Origin: JBAYJM01 sp964350585
Lineage (GTDB): Bacteria; Patescibacteriota; Patescibacteriia; 2-01-FULL-39-33
NCBI GenBank assembly: GCA_964350585.1
Contig: CAYGKC010000022.1
Coordinates: 1-18,705 of the forward strand
Length of the DNA stretch: 18,705 bases
Reading direction: 5' to 3'
The first letter of the stretch is position 1. Every line of letters starts with the position of its first letter. This document shows, one piece after another, positions 14,347 through 18,705 of the stretch. A model generated the notes under the pieces. That model saw only the letters and a program-made list of their open reading frames with translations, was not told where the DNA came from and made no database searches. A program made the translations under genes and the position numbers.

Positions 14347-14355
14347 TGATATAAT
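14347..14355 (+). promoter_or_regulatory. Extended -10 of a possible leaderless mRNA
   Basis: TGa plus TATAAT (14347-14355) lies 6 bases before the ATG at 14362. The start should fall on the A of the ATG, giving a leaderless transcript. No good -35 is seen, as expected for an extended -10. Confidence 0.6.
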
Positions 14356-14361
14356 AATTGT

Positions 14362-15471
14362 ATGGAAAAATATATATTTGTCTTAGGCAATAACCCTGAG
14401 CTATCATTGGCTGAAATAAAAGCAGTATATCAAAATTTGATTTTGCTAAAGCAAGGATCGGATTTTGCTATTTTTGAAGGTGAAAAAATTGACTGCCAAA
14501 AGGCCCAAGTAAGGCTGGGTGGAACAATAAAAATTGGGAAGGTAATCGGAGAGAAGTTGGATGAAAGGCTAATTTTGAAAAATATAATTGAAGCCCCTAA
14601 ATCAGGAAAGGTTAAATTTGGTTTTAGTTGGTATGAAACAGAACGTAAAAATAAATTTGGATTGGTTATAAAAGGTTTGTTAAAATCCAAAAATATTCAA
14701 TCAAGATTTGTGGAGAGTAAGGATTCGAAATTATCTTCCGTAATAGTAGCAAAAGAAAAGTGTTTGGATTTTTTGATACTGCCAGACATAGTCGGATTAA
14801 CTTGCGCTGTACAGGATTTTCGTGGATTTTCAGACAGGGATTACGGACGTCCCAAAAGCGATTCTCTCTCAGGAATGCTTCCGCCCAAACTTGCCAGAAT
14901 AATGGTAAATTTAAGCGGTGCGGATTTTACTTCATTTATATTGGATCCGTTTTGCGGTTCCGGAACTATTCTTACGGAAGCCGTATCACTAGGATACAGG
15001 AATTTAAAAGGATCTGATATTTCAAACAAAGCGGTTGATGACAGCGCCAACAATACCCAATGGCTTATTGAAAGATTAGGTATTAAAAAAATTGATCTCG
15101 AGGTATTTAGTTGCGATTCGACAGAAATTTCTCAAAAAATAGCCAAGGAAAATATTTCATCTATTATTACTGAACCATTTTTGGGCAGACCAATAAAAGG
15201 GAGTGAAACTGAATTTGATATTAAAAAAATTATTAGTCAGTTAAAGGATTTATATCTAAGAAGTTTTAAGGAATTCAAAAAGATACTTCAAAAAAAAGGA
15301 AAAGTAGTTATTGTTTTTCCTCAGTGGCATGTCAAGGACAAAATATTTGAAATGGGAATAGAAAAAGAAGTAGAAGATTTAGGTTTTGTAAGGCTTGATA
15401 AGGGTAATTTAATTTATAAAAGAAACGATCAGAAAGTTTGGAGAAAAATTTTAATTTATGAAAAAAAGTAG
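14362..15471 (+). CDS. THUMP/Trm11-like RNA methyltransferase
   Basis: A 369-aa protein of the Trm11/UPF0020 group, SAM-dependent N2-guanosine methyltransferases acting on tRNA (or rRNA). The N-terminal part (about 1-150) begins YIFVLGNNPELSLAEIKA, typical of Trm11 N-domains with a THUMP-like region. The Rossmann domain has SAM motif I LDPFCGSGTILTEA (194-207) and the acidic motif II region GSDISNKAVDD. Motif IV, normally (D/N)PPY, here reads TEPFLGRP (270-277), with Glu and Phe in place of Asp/Asn and the second Pro. The change may alter catalysis or target. The ATG is only 6 bases from a -10 box. Its stop overlaps capA by 14 bases. Confidence 0.85.
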   Translation: MEKYIFVLGNNPELSLAEIKAVYQNLILLKQGSDFAIFEGEKIDCQKAQVRLGGTIKIGKVIGEKLDERLILKNIIEAPKSGKVKFGFSWYETERKNKFGLVIKGLLKSKNIQSRFVESKDSKLSSVIVAKEKCLDFLILPDIVGLTCAVQDFRGFSDRDYGRPKSDSLSGMLPPKLARIMVNLSGADFTSFILDPFCGSGTILTEAVSLGYRNLKGSDISNKAVDDSANNTQWLIERLGIKKIDLEVFSCDSTEISQKIAKENISSIITEPFLGRPIKGSETEFDIKKIISQLKDLYLRSFKEFKKILQKKGKVVIVFPQWHVKDKIFEMGIEKEVEDLGFVRLDKGNLIYKRNDQKVWRKILIYEKK

Positions 15472-16549
15472 AAAAATAATATTTTATTTCTTATTCTGTA
15501 TATTGTTATTTATCATTTTTACTTTAGTCTGGGCCAATAATGTTAAGGCACCTATTTGGACATTCGAATTTATTCAATCAGAATCGGATGTTTCAGAAGA
15601 GAATTTATTAGAGAATGTTCCTGAAAAGACTACTTCTATAATTTTTGGCGGAGACGTGATGCTTTCAAGAGTGGTTGGGCAGAAAATGGTAAAATATAAT
15701 GATTTTTCTTGGCCACTTAAAGATGTATCACCAACAATGTTAAGTGCTGACATTTCTGTAATAAATTTAGAATCGCCGTTTACCATAGGATTAAAATCCT
15801 ACACGGTACCAACAGGTTCTTTTAGTTTTAATGCAGATCCAAAGTCCATTTTAGCACTGAAGACGGCTGGAGTAGATTTGGTTTCATTGGCAAATAATCA
15901 TTTTGGCAATCAAGGTAAAAAGGGGATGCAAGATACTTTTACCCTTTTAAATGAAAACAATATCACTTATGTCGGAGCGGGTTTGGATTCAGATGAAGCT
16001 CATAGTTATAAGGAGTTATACGCAAATGATTCTAAATTTTGTTTTTTGGGCTATGCTTATCCTTCGGACCTTTATGTTTCCGGCATTTCATCTCCCGGCA
16101 TTGCAAGTATGGATCAAGATGTAATGGCAAAAAATGTCCAAACAGCAAGGGCAAGTTGCGACAGTGTTATTGTTATGATGCATGCAGGAATAGAATATGT
16201 AAATAAGCCAAATATGCAACAGAAGAATTTTGCAAGAGCTGCAATCGATGCAGGCGCTGACCTTGTAATCGGCCATCATCCGCATTGGGTGCAAGTTACA
16301 GAAATATATCAAGGAAAGCCCATTTTATATTCGCTTGGCAATTTGGTTTTTGATCAGATGTGGTCAAGAGAAACTGCTCAAGGCGCTTTGGCGAAGGTGG
16401 TCTATAAAGGAAATACTATTAAAGAAATAGAAATAATTCCTATTGAAATTGTTGATTACGGCAAGGCTGTATTGGCAGGTGAGAGCGTTTCAAAAGAAAT
16501 TATAAATCGAATGGAGTTAAGTGATAGGTTTATAAAAATAAACCAATAA
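15458..16549 (+). CDS. CapA-like metallophosphatase-fold protein, membrane-anchored
   Basis: A 363-aa CapA/PGA_cap family protein. A membrane anchor (about 7-26) puts the domain outside the cytoplasm. The family motifs are intact: GGDVMLSR with D66, INLESPFT with E105, LANNHFGNQG with N147-H148, MMHAGIEY with H242, and GHHPHW with H273, H274 and H276 as metal ligands, then SLGNLVFDQ. CapA takes part in poly-gamma-glutamate export in Bacillus, but no capB or capC is present here. A phosphoesterase or wall/surface-polymer role is equally possible. Translation is probably coupled to the methyltransferase through the 14-base overlap, and a terminator follows. Confidence 0.92.
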   Translation: MKKSRKIIFYFLFCILLFIIFTLVWANNVKAPIWTFEFIQSESDVSEENLLENVPEKTTSIIFGGDVMLSRVVGQKMVKYNDFSWPLKDVSPTMLSADISVINLESPFTIGLKSYTVPTGSFSFNADPKSILALKTAGVDLVSLANNHFGNQGKKGMQDTFTLLNENNITYVGAGLDSDEAHSYKELYANDSKFCFLGYAYPSDLYVSGISSPGIASMDQDVMAKNVQTARASCDSVIVMMHAGIEYVNKPNMQQKNFARAAIDAGADLVIGHHPHWVQVTEIYQGKPILYSLGNLVFDQMWSRETAQGALAKVVYKGNTIKEIEIIPIEIVDYGKAVLAGESVSKEIINRMELSDRFIKINQ

Positions 16550-16579
16550 AAAAATCCGCCCCAAAAGGGCGGTTTTGTT
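16548..16579. terminator. Bidirectional intrinsic terminator after capA
   Basis: CCGCCC (16556-16561), loop CAAAA, GGGCGG (16567-16572), then TTTTGTT. A run of seven A (16548-16554) on the left makes it work for the minus-strand small gene as well. Confidence 0.9.
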
Positions 16580-16584
16580 AAAAG

Positions 16585-16755
16585 TTATATTCCTGTAGAA
16601 GCGACATTAACAAAAGAGTTCCAAATATCGACCACAATAGGCGAAACAAATAAATAAATCGGCTTGACAAATAATTCCCAAGCTCCAACAACCGCAATGA
16701 CTGTCAAAACGACAATAGTATAAAGAATAATTTTTAACTTTGTATCATCTTTCAT
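16585..16755 (-). CDS. Small membrane protein of 56 aa, function unknown
   Basis: A 56-aa open frame from ATG at 16755 to TAA at 16585. The protein starts MKDDTKLKIILYTIVV, has one clear membrane helix at about 8-30 (ending AWELFV), and then a short region with YLFVSPIVVDIWNSF that may lie along the membrane. The charged start and Lys5-Leu-Lys before the helix suggest the N-terminus stays inside. I recognise no family. Support comes from its placement: its own TATAAT-type promoter, a terminator right after the stop, and no overlap with neighbours. It follows ychF after 35 bases. It could be a chance frame, but the context argues against that. Confidence 0.62.
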   Translation of the reverse strand: MKDDTKLKIILYTIVVLTVIAVVGAWELFVKPIYLFVSPIVVDIWNSFVNVASTGI

Positions 16756-16761
16756 ATTTAT

Positions 16762-16770
16762 ATTATATCA
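16762..16770 (-). promoter_or_regulatory. Extended -10 of the 56-aa gene, possible leaderless mRNA
   Basis: On the minus strand TGa-TATAAT (16770-16762) ends 6 bases before the ATG at 16755, the same layout and same nine bases as at 14347-14355. Transcription should begin on the start codon. Confidence 0.6.
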
Positions 16771-16790
16771 TAAATCATCAGCACAGCAAG

Positions 16791-17840
16791 TTATGTGCTG
16801 AAACGAAAATGCGCCACATCGCCGTCTTTCATAACATAATCTTTTCCTTCAAGGCGTATTAGGCCTTTTTCTTTTGCTTTGCTTTCTCCTCCCTCTTCGA
16901 CTAAGTCATTCCAATTAATAATTTCAGCTCTGATAAAACCTTTTTCGAAATCTGTGTGAATTACCCCTGCAGCTTGAGGAGCTTTGGCGCCATTTGGTAT
17001 GGTCCACGCTTTTGTTTCCATTTCTCCGCTGGTAAAAAAGGTTATTAAACCCAAAATTTCATAAGACTTTTTAATCAGTTTTTCCAAACCTGAGGATTCC
17101 AGTTTTAATTCTTTTAGGTATTCTTTTGCTTCATCTTCATTTAAATCAGCTAATTCAGCTTCTATCTTTGCAGAAATGGCAATAAAATCACTATCATCAT
17201 AAATCTTGTCCTCATCAACGTTAAGCACGTAAATCATCGGTTTTATGGTGAGCAGATTTAAGGGTTTTATTAAACTGATTTCTTCTTTGTCATTTATAAT
17301 TTCATTGGCGAGTTTGCCGTTTTCCAAGCCCACTTTAATTTTTTCTAAAAGCGGTTGTATTTCTTTTGCCTCTTTTTTTCCGGTTTTAACATCTTTTAAA
17401 TTGGCTGTGATTCTTTTGTCGATGGTTTCAAGATCGGCAAATATCAGTTCCATATTAATTGTTTCTTTGTCTGATTGAAAATCGACTTTCCCGGCAACGT
17501 GAATCACATTGGGATCTGAAAAATTCCTCAGTACTTGAACAATGGCATCGACTTCCCTTATATTGGCTAGAAACTTATTGCCCAAACCTTCGCCTTCATG
17601 AGCGCCCTTTACAATTCCCGCTATATCGACAAATTCAATAGCGGTTGGAACTATTTTTGCCGAATTTGATACTTTTGACAGTAGATCCATTCTTTTATCT
17701 GGTACGGCAACAATGCCAATGTTGGGATCAATGGTGCAGAATGGATAATTGGAAGCATCAACTTGTTTTTTTGTTAATGCTTTAAAAAGAGTTGACTTGC
17801 CTACGTTAGGGAGGCCGACTATTCCGATAGAAAAACTCAT
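16791..17840 (-). CDS. ychF: Redox-/ribosome-associated ATPase YchF (OLA1 family)
   Basis: A 349-aa YchF, an Obg-related P-loop protein that prefers ATP and binds ribosomes. The G1 loop is GLPNVGKS (9-16), followed by the family blocks FVDIAGIVKGAHEGEGLGN and NIREVDAIVQVLR. The usual NKxD is replaced by NVDE, the feature that gives YchF ATP preference. The C-terminal TGS-like domain has IPNGAKAPQAAGVIHTDFEK and DYVMKDGDVAHFRF. The start MSFSIGIVGLPN at 17840 is chosen because the promoter -10 lies at 17884-17889, inside the longer frame that begins at 17912. The leader is about 37 nt without a Shine-Dalgarno sequence. The end of the gene carries a 7-bp inverted repeat over the stop codon (16779-16800). 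Confidence 0.96.
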   Translation of the reverse strand: MSFSIGIVGLPNVGKSTLFKALTKKQVDASNYPFCTIDPNIGIVAVPDKRMDLLSKVSNSAKIVPTAIEFVDIAGIVKGAHEGEGLGNKFLANIREVDAIVQVLRNFSDPNVIHVAGKVDFQSDKETINMELIFADLETIDKRITANLKDVKTGKKEAKEIQPLLEKIKVGLENGKLANEIINDKEEISLIKPLNLLTIKPMIYVLNVDEDKIYDDSDFIAISAKIEAELADLNEDEAKEYLKELKLESSGLEKLIKKSYEILGLITFFTSGEMETKAWTIPNGAKAPQAAGVIHTDFEKGFIRAEIINWNDLVEEGGESKAKEKGLIRLEGKDYVMKDGDVAHFRFST

Positions 17841-17861
17841 GAGTTTTTTAATTTTTTTATA

Positions 17862-17879
17862 AAAGAATAAAAATTCTTT
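17862..17879. repeat. Perfect inverted repeat at the ychF mRNA start
   Basis: AAAGAAT (17862-17868), AAAA loop, ATTCTTT (17873-17879). It would form a weak hairpin at the very 5' end of the ychF transcript, or a DNA-binding site just after the start. Confidence 0.45.
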
Positions 17880-17883
17880 AGGC

Positions 17884-17912
17884 ATTATACCATAAATACC
17901 TTGTTTTTTCAA
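17884..17912 (-). promoter_or_regulatory. ychF promoter
   Basis: -35 TTGAAA (17907-17912), 17-base spacer, extended TGg and perfect -10 TATAAT (17884-17889) on the minus strand. Start near 17877. The -35 is flanked by CCTTG/CAAGG arms (17899-17914). Confidence 0.75.
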
Positions 17913-17952
17913 GGCATTGCTAAACGCTTCTAAATGTTTTAAAGTTATTATT

Positions 17953-18510
17953 ATGACTGAACAAGAAAAAAAAGAAAAATACGATAATTTTTTAAGTACT
18001 GAATTTGTCGTTTTTGATTTGGAGACTTCAGGGCTTTATCCTAATCAGCACGAGATTTTAGAAATTGCTGCAATAAAGCTGAAGGGTTCTGAAGAAATAA
18101 GCAGGTTTGAGAGATTAATAAGACCTACAAAGGCTATTCCTATTGAGGCGGAGAAAGTTCATGGCTTAAATGAAATTTTTTTAAGCGTTAATGGAGAAAA
18201 TTGCGTGAGGGTAATTAAAGACTTTATCGATTTTGCCGGTAACGCTATAGTGGTAGGCCATAATATCAAGGAGTTTGATTGGTTGTTTATTTTGGAACAC
18301 TGCAAAAAAAATAATTTGCCCTTCCCGGAAAACAAGATGATTGATACTCTCGAGCTTTCGCGTAAATTACTTTCACTTCCTTCTTATACTCTTATTAATG
18401 TTGCAAAAAACTTCGGTTTTGAACATAAAAATGCTCACAGGGCAATGCCTGATGTCGAGTTTAATACTAAGGTATTTCTGGCTTTGATGCAAAAATTATT
18501 AACTCAATAA
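17953..18510 (+). CDS. DEDDh 3'-5' exonuclease, DnaQ/PolC-epsilon-like
   Basis: A 185-aa stand-alone exonuclease domain of the DnaQ-like superfamily. All catalytic residues are visible: D22 and E24 in VVFDLETSGL, D109 in GHNIKEFDWLF, and H162 with D167 in HRAMPDV, which makes it DEDDh type. The motif AEKVHGLNE (66-74) is also typical. It may proofread with a DNA polymerase or trim DNA/RNA ends; no polymerase gene is adjacent. The ATG at 17953 is preferred over an in-frame TTG at 17917, which would add 12 residues with no family match. A weak promoter (TTGCTA, 17 bases, TAAAGT at 17940-17945) would place the start almost at the ATG. Confidence 0.92.
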   Translation: MTEQEKKEKYDNFLSTEFVVFDLETSGLYPNQHEILEIAAIKLKGSEEISRFERLIRPTKAIPIEAEKVHGLNEIFLSVNGENCVRVIKDFIDFAGNAIVVGHNIKEFDWLFILEHCKKNNLPFPENKMIDTLELSRKLLSLPSYTLINVAKNFGFEHKNAHRAMPDVEFNTKVFLALMQKLLTQ

Positions 18511-18528
18511 ACGAGTTTTTCCCTTTTA

Positions 18529-18567
18529 AAAAATCAATGCTTCAGACTGTCTGAAGCATTGATTTTT
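18529..18567. terminator. Bidirectional terminator: 39-base perfect palindrome
   Basis: Two 19-base arms (18529-18547 and 18549-18567) are exact complements around a single T. The core is TCAATGCTTCAGAC, with flanking A5 and T5. It ends the exonuclease transcript and would also stop minus-strand reads from the right. A weaker hairpin AACTC/GAGTT (18501-18517) with a T-run overlaps the stop codon just before. Confidence 0.88.
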
Positions 18568-18656
18568 ATCTAAATTTAAATATTATAAAAAAAAGAGGAT
18601 TTTTTAGTGTAAAAAGATTAATTGTGGGTAGCAAAATTGACTTAAATTCTAGTCTA

Positions 18657-18685
18657 TTGACAATTTTATCTAAATATGTTAATAT
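18657..18685 (+). promoter_or_regulatory. Promoter reading out of the window
   Basis: Perfect TTGACA (18657-18662), 17-base spacer, TGt and TAATAT (18680-18685). The start should be near 18692, so a plus-strand gene is expected soon after the right edge. Between 18568 and 18656 I see no gene or other clear signal. Confidence 0.6.
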
Positions 18686-18705
18686 ATTAAGTTAAGATGT
18701 ACATT

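Noticed and set aside
16779..16800. Inverted repeat CAGCACA/TGTGCTG over the ychF stop as terminator
   Set aside because: No T-run follows on the minus strand. It may shape the mRNA end but is not an intrinsic terminator.
17841..17912. N-terminal extension of YchF starting at 17912
   Set aside because: The -10 box at 17884-17889 lies within it and the family starts at MxFxxGIVGLPNVGKS, so the start at 17840 is used.
17917..17952. TTG start adding 12 residues to the exonuclease
   Set aside because: The added residues match nothing in the family and a normal ATG follows at 17953.
18633..18668. AAAATTG/CAATTTT inverted repeat near the right edge
   Set aside because: The arms are short and AT-rich, expected by chance at this base composition.
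1..18705. tRNA, rRNA, CRISPR array, insertion sequence, toxin-antitoxin or phage-defence genes
   Set aside because: No spaced direct repeats, tRNA cloverleaf, transposase or defence-type motif was seen on reading both strands.

Overview
The window looks like a piece of an AT-rich genome from a Patescibacteria/CPR bacterium (Parcubacteria-like). This is inferred from gene content and style: short intergenic gaps, few Shine-Dalgarno sequences, an EF-P whose tip lacks the usual modified lysine, a Trm11-like THUMP methyltransferase, and an ftsK - membrane HTH gene - recA series next to rpsF-ssb-rpsR-efp. No rRNA, tRNA, CRISPR array, insertion sequence or phage gene was seen. The standard genetic code fits every gene read.

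Region 1 (1-7249, minus strand) is a surface-glycan block. From promoter to window edge it holds a GT-C membrane glycosyltransferase, a small DPM1-like GT2, a second GT-C enzyme with a C-terminal Ig-like domain, a GT4 enzyme, a GNAT-fold protein and a GT2 cut by the window edge. Two junctions use the same 8-base overlap, ATGAATAA, so translation is probably coupled. The block is much more AT-rich than the housekeeping genes. The likely logic is that the GT2 charges a lipid carrier, the GT-C enzymes transfer that sugar outside the membrane, and the GT4 and GT2 enzymes build a glycan inside.

Region 2 (7250-11775, plus strand) holds ftsK, a RodZ-like membrane HTH gene and recA. It starts at a promoter that overlaps the divergent promoter of the glycan block and ends in a bidirectional terminator. 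recA appears to have its own promoter, flanked by an inverted repeat.

Region 3 (11779-13776, minus strand) is the rpsF-ssb-rpsR-efp operon. It has a recognisable promoter and a leader of about 140 nt with four hairpins. The last hairpin is an intrinsic-terminator-like stem with a competing alternative pairing, just before the rpsF start.

Region 4 (13780-16577, plus strand) holds a 156-aa protein of unknown function with the strongest promoter and ribosome-binding site in the window, then a THUMP methyltransferase that may be read from a leaderless mRNA, then a CapA-like protein.

Region 5 (16585-17912, minus strand) is ychF followed by a 56-aa membrane protein that may also be leaderless. 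Region 6 (17953-18705, plus strand) is a DEDDh exonuclease, a 39-base perfect palindrome acting as terminator, and a promoter that reads out of the window.

I see no convincing new multi-gene system. The best leads are the rpsF leader (possible attenuator), the 156-aa protein (possible pseudo-receiver), the repeated leaderless promoter layout, the Ig-like domain fused to a GT-C enzyme, the acidic tail of FtsK and the unusual EF-P tip.
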